DNA of 23,878 nt, taken from NCBI GenBank assembly GCA_002371215.1, contig DFGL01000031.1:1-23878 (forward strand). The letters run 5' to 3'. Positions 13,747 to 21,439 of this stretch are shown piece after piece. Positions within the stretch are counted from its first letter, which is position 1, and the number at the start of each line of letters is the position of its first letter. Below the pieces are notes generated by a model. That model worked only from the letters and a program-made list of their open reading frames with translations. It made no database searches and was not told the DNA's origin. This DNA comes from Ruminococcaceae bacterium UBA3751 (GTDB lineage: Bacteria > Bacillota > Clostridia > Oscillospirales > Acutalibacteraceae). The position numbers and the translations under genes are program-made.

Positions 13747-15165
13747 TTATTCAACTCCGTTCCAGCAATACGTACAAAGCTTATCGGAATCAATGTCAAT
13801 CGCGTCAAGCATATCGTCAAGTCGGTTGTAGCGAAGGGAGGTGAACTCCTGCTGCTTCCTGATTTCCTCAAGCATTGCGGCGTACTTTTCGCTGTCGGGG
13901 TCAAGGTATTCCTTAAGGTCGTCTCCCGTTACCTCTCTGCCCTCAAGCTTGTTTACAATGCGTCTTGCAATAAGCTCCATATCACCTGTTGAGCGTGAAA
14001 AATTGAGGTATTTACAGCCGAACATTATCGGCGGGCAAGCGGGGCGGATATGTACCTCTTTTGCGCCGTTAGAGAAAAGGTAAGCGGTAGTATCGCGAAG
14101 CTGTGTACCGCGTACGATTGAATCGTCAATCATAAGAAGGCTGTTGCCGTTAATTAAATCCTTAATCGGAATGAGCTTCATCCTTGCTATAAGCTCTCTC
14201 TTGCTCTGGTGAGTAGGCATAAATGAGCGCGGCCAGGTTGGAGTGTATTTAATGAACGGGCGGGAGTAGGGGACTCCGCTTTCGTTTGCATATCCGATTG
14301 CGTGGCCGACTCCCGAATCGGGAACGCCCGCAACAATATCAATCTTACCCTTAACGTCCTCTGCGTCGCGGTTTGCGAGCGCCTTGCCGCAGTTATAACG
14401 AACCTTTTCAACGGAAACTCCCTCGTAGGTTGATGACGGATAACCGTAGTAAATCCAGAGGAAGGTGCAGATTTTCATTTTATCCCCTGCGGGAACGAGG
14501 GTTTTAACTCCGTCGGCGGTCATAATAACAATCTCGCCGGGTCCGAGAGTTTTGTAATCCGAATAGCCGAGGTTGAAATATGCAAAGCTTTCAAAGCTCG
14601 CGCAGTAGCCATCGTCCTTTTTGCCTATAACGACGGGAGTTCTGCCGAGCTTATCCCTTGCCGCGTATATCCCTTTCGGGGTAAGGATAAGCATACTCAT
14701 TGAGCCGTCAATAAGCTCCTGAGCGTAACGGATGCCGTCAATAAAATTGTCCTTCTGGTTAATTATAGAGGCAACAAGCTCCGTCTGGTTAATCTCACCG
14801 CCGTGCATTTCAAAGAAATGAGCTTTGTTTTCAATGATTTTTTCAACAATTTCGTCGCTGTTATTGATTTTGCCTACCGTTGCAATTGCAAAAGTGCCGT
14901 GATGCGAGCGGATAAGTATAGGCTGAGCCTCAAAGTCGCTTATACAGCCGATACCCATTTTGCCGTGCATACTGTTGCTCTCTTTGGTAAACTTGGTTCT
15001 GAACGGCGCGTTTTCAATATTATGTATTGCCTTGTCAAAGCCCTCATCCTCACTGTAAACCGCAAGTCCGGCACGCCTCGTGCCGAGGTGAGAATGATAG
15101 TCAACTCCGAAAAACAAGTCAAAAACGCAGTCGTTTTTTAATGCAGTACCGAAAAATCCTCCCAT
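13747..15165 (-). CDS. PurF-like amidophosphoribosyltransferase homologue lacking the glutaminase cysteine
   Basis: A 472-aa protein with the two-domain PurF layout: an N-terminal Ntn-type glutaminase fold and a C-terminal phosphoribosyltransferase. The PRPP loop IDDSIVRGT (346-354) is intact. Four cysteines matching the Fe-S ligands of Bacillus-type PurF are present: C233, C384, C464 and C467. The mature N-terminal Cys nucleophile is absent. The protein starts MGGFFG where PurF matures to CG-hydrophobic-FG. Aligned through FFG/YYG to HLGTRRAG/HRGQEGAG, Gly2 sits exactly at the Cys position, and HRGQE has become HLGTR. It may use free ammonia or another amine, or may not make phosphoribosylamine at all. 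It stands alone with its own promoter and terminator, away from other pur genes, which suits a specialised paralogue. Start ATG 15165 has GGAGGAG 7 nt upstream. The family is certain, the reaction is not. Confidence 0.88.
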   Translation of the reverse strand: MGGFFGTALKNDCVFDLFFGVDYHSHLGTRRAGLAVYSEDEGFDKAIHNIENAPFRTKFTKESNSMHGKMGIGCISDFEAQPILIRSHHGTFAIATVGKINNSDEIVEKIIENKAHFFEMHGGEINQTELVASIINQKDNFIDGIRYAQELIDGSMSMLILTPKGIYAARDKLGRTPVVIGKKDDGYCASFESFAYFNLGYSDYKTLGPGEIVIMTADGVKTLVPAGDKMKICTFLWIYYGYPSSTYEGVSVEKVRYNCGKALANRDAEDVKGKIDIVAGVPDSGVGHAIGYANESGVPYSRPFIKYTPTWPRSFMPTHQSKRELIARMKLIPIKDLINGNSLLMIDDSIVRGTQLRDTTAYLFSNGAKEVHIRPACPPIMFGCKYLNFSRSTGDMELIARRIVNKLEGREVTGDDLKEYLDPDSEKYAAMLEEIRKQQEFTSLRYNRLDDMLDAIDIDSDKLCTYCWNGVE

Positions 15166-15194
15166 AAATAGCTCCTCCGTAGTTTGATATTTTT

Positions 15195-15203
15195 ATTATA
15201 ACA
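15195..15203 (-). promoter_or_regulatory. Extended -10 promoter of the PurF-like gene
   Basis: The minus strand reads TGTTATAAT (15203 to 15195), an extended -10, without a good -35. The implied leader is only about 23 nt, leaving no room for a purine riboswitch. Confidence 0.5.
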
Positions 15204-15235
15204 GATTTTCTTTTAAAATGATATTGTAAATAATG

Positions 15236-15260
15236 ACAAAAGGCGCACTTATAGTGCACC
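15236..15260 (-). terminator. Terminator of the heat-shock operon
   Basis: An 8-bp stem (15242-15249 with 15253-15260, one G-U pair on the minus strand RNA) with a 3-nt loop and a TTTTG tail, 5 nt after the dnaJ stop. An opposite-strand T-tract (15261-15266) means it could also work on the plus strand. Confidence 0.8.
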
Positions 15261-15264
15261 TTTT

Positions 15265-16422
15265 TTATTTAAACTTATCAAAAAAGTTTTTCTTGCCGCC
15301 GTTTTTGGGCGGAACGTATGAGGAGTCAAACTTCTTAAGCAGCTCCTTCTGTTCGTTGTTAAGCCCTGTGGGAATATCAACAATAACCTTAACGTAAAGG
15401 TCGCCTTTGCCGACTCCGTTAAGCCTCTGAATACCTTTGCCCTTGAGCTTGAATACCTCGCCGGGTTGTGTTCCTGCGGGCATAGTATATTTAACGTCGC
15501 CGTCAAGCGTGGGAACGCGCAGCTCCGCTCCGAGCGTAGCCTCAACTATGCTCACGTGCTTGTTATACCATATATCGTAGCCGTCGCGCTCGAATTCCTT
15601 GTGCTTTCTTACGTTGATAACGATTTTAAGGTCGCCGCTCGGACCGCCGTTAATTCCGCTGTCACCGCTGCCGCGCATATTAACAACCTGCCTGTTATCA
15701 ATACCTGCAGGAATGTCAACCTCGATTTTATTGCGCGTTCTGACCTTGCCTTTACCCTGACATTTCGGACAGGGGTTATCAACTATTTTACCTTTTCCGC
15801 CGCAGCGTGTACAGGGTCTCTGTGTGCTCATAACGCCGAAGGCGGTGCGCTGCTGAACGTTGATTACGCCGCGTCCCTGACAATCGGGACAGGTTTTGGG
15901 AGAGCTGCCCTCTGCCGCGCCCGTTCCGTGACATTTTGAGCAGTCCTCAACGCGCGGAATTTCAATAGTCTTTTTGCAGCCCTTAGCCGCTTCTTCAAAG
16001 GTAATTGTAACGGCGCTCTGAATATCTCTGCCCTTACGCGGTGCGTTCGGATTTCTTGCTCCGCCGAAACCGCCGAAACCTCCGCCGCCTCCGCCGAAAA
16101 TGGTAGAGAAAATATCGCCGAGGTCAATATCTCCGTCAAAGCCGCCGCCGAAACCGCCGCCAAAGCCGCCCTGGCCTGCGCCGTAATTCGGGTCAACGCC
16201 GGCAAAGCCGAACTGGTCGTAACGAGCCTTTTTATCGGGGTCGCTTAAAACCTCGTAAGCCTCGTTGCACTCCTTGAATTTAGCCTCCGCCTCTTTATCG
16301 TCGGGGTGAAGGTCAGGGTGGTACTGCCTTGCCGCCTTACGGTATGCTTTTTTTATTTCATCGTCTGAAGCGCCCTTGTTTACTCCGAGCACCTCATAGT
16401 AATCTCTTTTGTTATCAGGCAT
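15265..16422 (-). CDS. dnaJ: Chaperone protein DnaJ (Hsp40)
   Basis: Co-chaperone that delivers substrates to DnaK and stimulates its ATPase. The J domain has the HPD motif at 35-37. A Gly/Phe-rich linker (about 78-120) with an unusually dense GGFGGGFGGGF run follows. Four CxxCxGxG zinc repeats lie between about 157 and 225 (CSKCHGTG, CPDCQGRG, CTRCGGKG, CPKCQGKG). The C-terminal substrate-binding domains complete a type I DnaJ of 385 aa. Ribosome site GGAGG lies 6 nt before ATG. It is the last gene of the operon, 66 nt after dnaK, with a stem-loop in between. Confidence 0.97.
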   Translation of the reverse strand: MPDNKRDYYEVLGVNKGASDDEIKKAYRKAARQYHPDLHPDDKEAEAKFKECNEAYEVLSDPDKKARYDQFGFAGVDPNYGAGQGGFGGGFGGGFDGDIDLGDIFSTIFGGGGGGFGGFGGARNPNAPRKGRDIQSAVTITFEEAAKGCKKTIEIPRVEDCSKCHGTGAAEGSSPKTCPDCQGRGVINVQQRTAFGVMSTQRPCTRCGGKGKIVDNPCPKCQGKGKVRTRNKIEVDIPAGIDNRQVVNMRGSGDSGINGGPSGDLKIVINVRKHKEFERDGYDIWYNKHVSIVEATLGAELRVPTLDGDVKYTMPAGTQPGEVFKLKGKGIQRLNGVGKGDLYVKVIVDIPTGLNNEQKELLKKFDSSYVPPKNGGKKNFFDKFK

Positions 16423-16459
16423 ATTTGCCTCCGTAGTGTATGTTTAAAATATGTTCAGG

Positions 16460-16478
16460 GGGCGGATAAAATCCGCCC
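16460..16478 (-). other. Intercistronic stem-loop between dnaK and dnaJ
   Basis: A perfect 8-bp GC-rich stem GGGCGGAT/ATCCGCCC with a 3-nt loop lies 10 nt after the dnaK stop. No U-tract follows it on the minus strand. It resembles an mRNA 3'-protection or processing element more than a terminator. It could set the dnaK:dnaJ ratio (inference). Confidence 0.65.
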
Positions 16479-16488
16479 TCATAGAATC

Positions 16489-18330
16489 TTAGTTTTCGTC
16501 AACCTCTGTGTAATCGGTGTAGCCGTCGTCAGGATTGTTGTTTGAGCCCTGTGCGCCTTCAAACGGGTTGCCCTGCGGAGCGCCCTGTGCCTGCTGTGCT
16601 GACTGATACATCTTCTGCGAAACCTCGTAGAACTTGTTTGTAAGGTCCTCCTGAGCGGACTTGATAGCATCGTCGTTATCGCTCTTAAGAGCATCCTTAA
16701 GCGTTGCGAGCTTTGTTTCAAGCGCGGATTTATCCTCTGCTGAGAACTTATCACCGTTTTCGGAAATAAGGTTTTCCGTCTGGTAAGCAATCTGCTCAGC
16801 TCCGTTACGAAGGTCAACTGCTTCCTTACGCTTCTTATCAGCCTCTGCATACTGTTCAGCGTCGCGTACAGCCTTTTCAATATCCTCTTTGCTCATATTT
16901 GAAGAAGCGGTGATAGAGATGTTCTGCTCCTTGCCTGTTCCGAGGTCCTTTGCGGATACGTGAACAATGCCGTTAGCGTCAATATCAAAGGTAACTTCAA
17001 TCTGCGGAACGCCGCGTCTTGCGGGCATAATTCCGTCAAGGTGGAAGCGTCCGAGAGTTTTGTTATCAGCTGCGAATTCTCTTTCCCCCTGAAGAACGTG
17101 TACCTCAACGCTCGGCTGATTATCCGCTGCTGTTGAGAAAATCTGGCTCTTCTTTGTCGGGATGGTGGTGTTTCTTTCGATGATTACGGTGTTAACGCCG
17201 CCGAGGGTTTCAATACCGAGTGAAAGCGGAGTAACGTCAAGAAGAAGGAGTCCGTCTTCAATATCGCCGCCGAGAACGCCGCCCTGAAGCGCTGCGCCCA
17301 TTGCTACGCACTCATCGGGGTTGATACCCTTGAAGGGTTCTTTGTGTGCAAAATTCTTGATAGCGTCCTGAACAGCGGGAATACGGGTTGAGCCGCCAAC
17401 GAGGAGGATTTTGTCAATATCGTTCATTGTAAGACCTGAATCGCTCATAGCCTGACGAACGGGACCCATTGTAGCTTCAACAAGGTCAGCCGTCATTTCA
17501 TTGAACTTAGCTCTTGTAAGAGTTTCCTCAAGGTGCTTCGGGCCTGTTGCATCAGCAGTGATGAAGGGAAGGGAAATCTGAGCGGTTGTCATACCTGAAA
17601 GGTCAATCTTAGCCTTTTCAGCAGCTTCCTTAACTCTCTGCATAGCCATCTTATCTGTTGAAAGGTCAACGCCCGTCTGAGCCTTGAAGCCCGCTACAAG
17701 CCAATCCATAATCTTCTGGTCAAAGTCGTCGCCGCCGAGACGGTTGTTACCTGCTGTTGCAAGTACCTCCTGAACGCCGTCGCCCATTTCAATAATGGAA
17801 ACGTCGAAGGTGCCGCCGCCGAGGTCGTAAACCATAACCTTCTGCTCCTCTTCCTTGTCAATACCGAAAGCGAGAGCTGCGGCTGTGGGCTCGTTGATAA
17901 TTCTCTTAACGTCAAGGCCTGCAATTTTACCTGCGTCCTTTGTTGCCTGACGCTGGCTGTCCGTAAAGTAAGCAGGAACTGTAATAACAGCCTCTTTTAC
18001 GGGCTCGCCGAGATATGCCTCAGCGTCGTTCTTAAGCTTCTGAAGAATGGTTGCGCTGATTTCCTGCGGGGTGTAGGTTTTGTCGTCAATCTTAACTTTG
18101 TAATCAGAGCCCATATGGCGCTTAATTGAAGCGATTGTTTTATCGGGGTTAGTAATAGCCTGACGCTTTGCAACAGCGCCAACCATTCTTTCGCCGTCCT
18201 TTGTGAATGCAACTACAGAAGGTGTTGTTCTTGCGCCTTCAGCGTTTGCGATAACAACGGGCTCACCGCCCTCAATAACTGCAACGCAGCTGTTTGTTGT
18301 ACCTAAATCAATACCAATAATCTTTGACAT
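16489..18330 (-). CDS. dnaK: Molecular chaperone DnaK (Hsp70)
   Basis: ATP-driven chaperone. The nucleotide-binding domain shows IGIDLGTTNSCVAV at the N-terminus, the YDLGGGTFDVS phosphate loop and LVGGSTRIPAVQ. The conserved DVTPLSLGIET linker precedes the substrate-binding domain. A helical lid and a Gln/Gly/Asn-rich tail end in EVDEN. At 613 aa it fits the Gram-positive DnaK length. It lies 33 nt after grpE, with GGAG about 10 nt before the ATG, and is governed by the CIRCE-controlled promoter upstream of hrcA; I see no second CIRCE. Confidence 0.98.
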   Translation of the reverse strand: MSKIIGIDLGTTNSCVAVIEGGEPVVIANAEGARTTPSVVAFTKDGERMVGAVAKRQAITNPDKTIASIKRHMGSDYKVKIDDKTYTPQEISATILQKLKNDAEAYLGEPVKEAVITVPAYFTDSQRQATKDAGKIAGLDVKRIINEPTAAALAFGIDKEEEQKVMVYDLGGGTFDVSIIEMGDGVQEVLATAGNNRLGGDDFDQKIMDWLVAGFKAQTGVDLSTDKMAMQRVKEAAEKAKIDLSGMTTAQISLPFITADATGPKHLEETLTRAKFNEMTADLVEATMGPVRQAMSDSGLTMNDIDKILLVGGSTRIPAVQDAIKNFAHKEPFKGINPDECVAMGAALQGGVLGGDIEDGLLLLDVTPLSLGIETLGGVNTVIIERNTTIPTKKSQIFSTAADNQPSVEVHVLQGEREFAADNKTLGRFHLDGIMPARRGVPQIEVTFDIDANGIVHVSAKDLGTGKEQNISITASSNMSKEDIEKAVRDAEQYAEADKKRKEAVDLRNGAEQIAYQTENLISENGDKFSAEDKSALETKLATLKDALKSDNDDAIKSAQEDLTNKFYEVSQKMYQSAQQAQGAPQGNPFEGAQGSNNNPDDGYTDYTEVDEN

Positions 18331-18363
18331 AATAATTATCTCCTTTTCGAGTTATTTACTTAA

Positions 18364-18897
18364 TTAGTTTGCCGTTTTAACCATAGCGGCTCTTATTACC
18401 TTATCGCCGGCTTTGTATCCCTTCTGGAATACGTCGGTGATAACGTTTTCGCCGAGGCTTTCGTCCTCAACGTGCATTACTGCATTGTGAAAGTTCGGGT
18501 CAAAGTTCTCTCCGCTTTCGCCGAAGGCTTCAACTCCGAGCTTTTCAAGCGACGCCATAAGACCGTCATAGGTCATCTGAACGCCTTTCATAAGTCCTTC
18601 GTAATCGCCGTTTTCAATAGCGATTGCTCTTTCAAGGTTATCTATAACAGGAAGTATTTCAGCTATTACGCTGCATTTTGCATTGTTGAAGCTCTGCTCC
18701 TTTTCCTTTGCTGAACGCGCTCTGTAGTTTGCGTATTCGGCAGCGGTGCGGAGATAGCTGTCCTTTGCGGCGGCAAGCTGTTCCTCAAGCTCCTGTTCCT
18801 TCGTTTTTTCTTCGGCAGCCTCGTTTTCAGCGTTTGTTTCTTCGCCTTCGTTGAGGCTTTCTTCTTTAATGTCAGGTTCCTTTTCTTTTTTACTCAT
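18364..18897 (-). CDS. grpE: Nucleotide exchange factor GrpE
   Basis: Promotes ADP release from DnaK. A highly acidic N-terminus (about 1-45) leads to a long helix (ELEEQLAAAKDSYLRTAAEYANYR). The conserved ILPVIDNLERA follows, then the C-terminal beta domain with NFHNAVMHVED and VFQKGYKAGDKVIRAAMV. At 177 aa the length is normal. Its ATG lies inside the 3' end of hrcA (8-nt overlap), and its GGAGG site is also in hrcA, so translation is probably coupled. Confidence 0.97.
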   Translation of the reverse strand: MSKKEKEPDIKEESLNEGEETNAENEAAEEKTKEQELEEQLAAAKDSYLRTAAEYANYRARSAKEKEQSFNNAKCSVIAEILPVIDNLERAIAIENGDYEGLMKGVQMTYDGLMASLEKLGVEAFGESGENFDPNFHNAVMHVEDESLGENVITDVFQKGYKAGDKVIRAAMVKTAN

Positions 18898-19927
18898 ACT
18901 TAAATCCTCCTTCCTTGAGCAGGTTGGAAACTGTTTTCATTATATAATCAACTCTCGGAAGAATTGTTTTATAATCTATTCTCAGCGAGCCTATAAAACC
19001 GAGCGTTGCGGTCTGAACTCTGTTGTAATTGAATTTTGCAATCGCAGTCGCAGTGCTTTTAAGCTCATATACGGGGTTTTCATCACCTATGAAAAGCGCC
19101 GTTGACATATTTGTTTTTGCAAATTCGTTGAGCAGCCCTTCAAGCTTTTTCTTTTTTGCGAGCAGCAGAAGAAGGCTGTATGCATTTTCTCCCAGCTCCT
19201 CCTGAGAGAGCAGCTTAACCTCGCCGTTTATTACGAGCGAGCCCTCAGCCGCCTCTTTACAAAGCGAGGTGAGCGAGGAGAGAATCGGAAGCAGGTCAAA
19301 TATTCTTGCGCCGAGCAGGGGAGCGGCGGACTGAATTAACGACATATTCACCTCTGTAAGAGGCGTTCCGATTATCAGCTTTTGGGCTATACCGTAAAAC
19401 GCTGCAATCAGTTCCTCGTCGGGATTACATTCAAGCCTGCAGACGGAGGACTTTATTTTACCGCCTACAGAGAGCATAACAAGCATAACCTTGTTGTTGC
19501 CCGCGGGAATAAGCTGAACGCCCTGAACACAGTCAAGCGGGTCCTTAACCGTGCTGTAAAACGCCGCGCAGCCCGTAAGCTCCGAAAGAAGCCGTGCCGC
19601 GTCCGAAAGAAGCCTTTCGGGGTCTGATGCGTTAATGCTGAGCACCTCGTTAATCTGTTGCTTTTCAAACGGGGAGAGCGAATGCTGCGGCATCAGATTA
19701 TCTATATAATATCTGTATGCAGCTTTTGTGGGAACTCTTCCTCCGCTTGTATGACGCTGCTCAAGAAAACCGACGCTTGTAAGGTAAGCCATCTCGTTTC
19801 TTATAGTAGCCGAGCTTATGGGATAAGGGAGCATATTGCAAAGATTTTTTGAGCCGAGCGGTTCGCCGGTTTTTATATAATAATCGGTAATTAAACCGAG
19901 TATTGCAGCACGTCGTTCACCAATCAT
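18890..19927 (-). CDS. hrcA: Heat-inducible transcription repressor HrcA
   Basis: Represses class I heat-shock genes by binding CIRCE and is itself activated by GroEL in the family model. The N-terminal winged-helix segment (RRAAILGLITDYYIKTGEPLGSK, then SSATIRNEMAYL) and the C-terminal GAF-like part (QGVQLIPAGNNKVMLVML, RIDYKTILPRVDYIM) are typical. At 345 aa it is complete. Ribosome site GGAGGAG lies 7 nt before ATG. It is the first gene of the operon, which it controls through the CIRCE at 19961-19987. Confidence 0.97.
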   Translation of the reverse strand: MIGERRAAILGLITDYYIKTGEPLGSKNLCNMLPYPISSATIRNEMAYLTSVGFLEQRHTSGGRVPTKAAYRYYIDNLMPQHSLSPFEKQQINEVLSINASDPERLLSDAARLLSELTGCAAFYSTVKDPLDCVQGVQLIPAGNNKVMLVMLSVGGKIKSSVCRLECNPDEELIAAFYGIAQKLIIGTPLTEVNMSLIQSAAPLLGARIFDLLPILSSLTSLCKEAAEGSLVINGEVKLLSQEELGENAYSLLLLLAKKKKLEGLLNEFAKTNMSTALFIGDENPVYELKSTATAIAKFNYNRVQTATLGFIGSLRIDYKTILPRVDYIMKTVSNLLKEGGFKYE

Positions 19928-19960
19928 ATATGCTCCTCCTTCCGTTCCTTTGTTTTACCG

Positions 19961-19987
19961 TTAGCACTCTCAATGCACGAGTGCTAA
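19961..19987 (-). promoter_or_regulatory. CIRCE operator
   Basis: Perfect consensus TTAGCACTC-N9-GAGTGCTAA, symmetric on both strands. It lies between the hrcA -10 and the hrcA start codon, so HrcA bound here would block transcription and may also act in the leader. Confidence 0.98.
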
Positions 19988-19997
19988 CTCTATATGT

Positions 19998-20026
19998 ATA
20001 TTATAACCATTTTACCCGTTTGTCAA
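19998..20026 (-). promoter_or_regulatory. Promoter of the hrcA-grpE-dnaK-dnaJ operon
   Basis: TTGACA on the minus strand (20021-20026). Two overlapping -10 options exist: TAATAT (19998-20003, 17-nt spacer) or TATAAT (20000-20005, 15-nt spacer). CIRCE follows within about 12 nt. Confidence 0.8.
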
Positions 20027-20075
20027 TAGTTTTTTTCAAAAAATCCGATTTTTCTCTTGCTAAGGGTGCAGTGCG

Positions 20076-20088
20076 GCAATTAAATTGC
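20076..20088. promoter_or_regulatory. 13-bp palindrome upstream of the acyltransferase
   Basis: GCAATT-A-AATTGC, a perfect 6-bp palindrome around one base, in the intergenic region between the divergent hrcA and acyltransferase genes. It is operator-like, but no binding protein can be named. Confidence 0.4.
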
Positions 20089-20094
20089 GCTAAA

Positions 20095-20124
20095 TTGAGT
20101 AATGAAACTTCTTTCATTACTCAA
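20095..20124. promoter_or_regulatory. 13-bp perfect inverted repeat upstream of the acyltransferase promoter
   Basis: Arms 20095-20107 and 20112-20124 are exactly complementary around a 4-nt CTTC loop, beginning TTGAGTAATGAAA. It ends 11 nt upstream of the predicted -35. Neither strand has a T-tract suited to a terminator. The position favours an operator or activator site. Confidence 0.6.
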
Positions 20125-20135
20125 AAATATATAGG

Positions 20136-20164
20136 TTTACAATTAAAATGCTTTTTGATAGAAT
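20136..20164 (+). promoter_or_regulatory. Promoter of the acyltransferase gene
   Basis: TTTACA (20136-20141) and TAGAAT (20159-20164) with a 17-nt spacer, followed by a leader of about 20 nt to the ATG at 20191. Confidence 0.6.
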
Positions 20165-20190
20165 AATATGGAAAAGGGGTTGATAAATTA

Positions 20191-21333
20191 ATGAAGACAG
20201 AAAAAAGCTTAACGGACCGACGCTATCTGTACCGCAATTCAGGAATTGAATTACTGAAAATTATTGCTATTATTCTGATTGCCGTCAATCATACTACGCA
20301 AAGCATTCAAATCGGAAACCTGTTTCCTTTTTTGAAGCTGCAAGTTATATCTGCCGACGTAAATTCGTTATTTCTTAATATGTTCAGAACTTTTGGTATG
20401 ATTGGAAATTTATTGTTCTTTGCTTGTTCCTCATGGTTTTTACTTGACAGTAAAAAATCCAATAAGCAAAAAGTATTTAGTATGATTTTTGATATATGGA
20501 CGGTATCTTTTATCTTTTTATTGGCTTTTATAGCTTTTGACCGCAAGGACGTAACGTCGGTAGACGTTTTCAAAAGCCTGTTGCCGACAACCAATTCCAA
20601 CAACTGGTATCTGACCTTTTATATTCTTTTTTATTTAGCTCATCCATATATTAATTATGCAATTTATAAAATGAGTAAAGCACAGCTGTTAAGAATAACG
20701 CTGGTAACGGTAGCTCTGTATCACGTACTGCATTTTGTAATCGCCGGGTGGTTTTTCGGCGGAAATGTCTTATATATGACAACGCTTTATTTTGTAATGG
20801 CGTATGTAAAGCTTTATATGAATAGTTTTTCAGAAAACAAAAGATTAAATCTTATATTGCTTTTATTATCGCTGTCAGCTCATTTTTTAGGTATGTCGCT
20901 TCATAACTTCTTAGGGTTAAAATATCAGTTTTTTAATCATTTGTTTGCCCATTGGATAAAAAATTACAGCCCCTTTGTTATAGTTATAGCAATAACCTCG
21001 TTTAATCTCTTCAGACAATTAAAATTTACAAATAAATTTATTAATTATTTATCATCTTTATCATTATTGATTTATATTATTCACGAGAATATTCTTTTCA
21101 GGCAGTACTGCCGTCCGTTGCTTCTGAAAAGATTTGCAGATGTTTGCGGAACTGAATACATAGTGCCGGAAGTGGTTATATTTGCATTTGCTTTGTTTAT
21201 TGCTTCGGCAATTCTTGCGTGCTTTTACAAGGAGTTACCCGGAAAGCTTGTTAAGAGGATTTCAGCAGCAACCTTCAGCTTGATAAGAAAACTATATTTA
21301 CAAGCAGAGAAAAAGCTGCTAACGCTTAAATAG
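20191..21333 (+). CDS. Acyltransferase 3 family membrane protein
   Basis: A 380-aa integral membrane protein with about ten hydrophobic segments. The N-terminal RNSGIELLKIIAIILIAVNHTTQS matches the acyltransferase-3 signature with a conserved His in the first membrane helix. Family members O-acetylate or otherwise acylate exported polysaccharides, peptidoglycan or lipids (OatA- and WecH-like). No SGNH domain is fused, so it is the membrane part only; the acceptor cannot be deduced. The gene is visibly AT-richer than its neighbours (many TTA, ATA and AAT codons), lies alone between divergent hrcA and convergent CHAP genes, and is preceded by its own inverted repeats. These facts suggest later acquisition. 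Ribosome site AAGGGG lies 11 nt before ATG. Confidence 0.85.
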   Translation: MKTEKSLTDRRYLYRNSGIELLKIIAIILIAVNHTTQSIQIGNLFPFLKLQVISADVNSLFLNMFRTFGMIGNLLFFACSSWFLLDSKKSNKQKVFSMIFDIWTVSFIFLLAFIAFDRKDVTSVDVFKSLLPTTNSNNWYLTFYILFYLAHPYINYAIYKMSKAQLLRITLVTVALYHVLHFVIAGWFFGGNVLYMTTLYFVMAYVKLYMNSFSENKRLNLILLLLSLSAHFLGMSLHNFLGLKYQFFNHLFAHWIKNYSPFVIVIAITSFNLFRQLKFTNKFINYLSSLSLLIYIIHENILFRQYCRPLLLKRFADVCGTEYIVPEVVIFAFALFIASAILACFYKELPGKLVKRISAATFSLIRKLYLQAEKKLLTLK

Positions 21334-21406
21334 GAACCGTTTAACCAATGAGGGCAATCCGTTATTATGAGCACTTTAAATCATTCCCTTATTACTTATC
21401 TTAAAA

Positions 21407-21437
21407 CAAAAAACCGACGGAAGCTCCGTCGGTTTTT
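21407..21437. terminator. Bidirectional terminator between the acyltransferase and CHAP genes
   Basis: A 9-bp core stem ACCGACGGA/TCCGTCGGT (21413-21421 with 21425-21433), extended by A/T pairs, 3-nt loop, with T-tracts on both strands. It lies between convergent genes and closes the CHAP gene (stop at 21440). The 73 nt between the acyltransferase stop and the stem hold nothing else I can identify. Confidence 0.9.
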
Positions 21438-21439
21438 AT

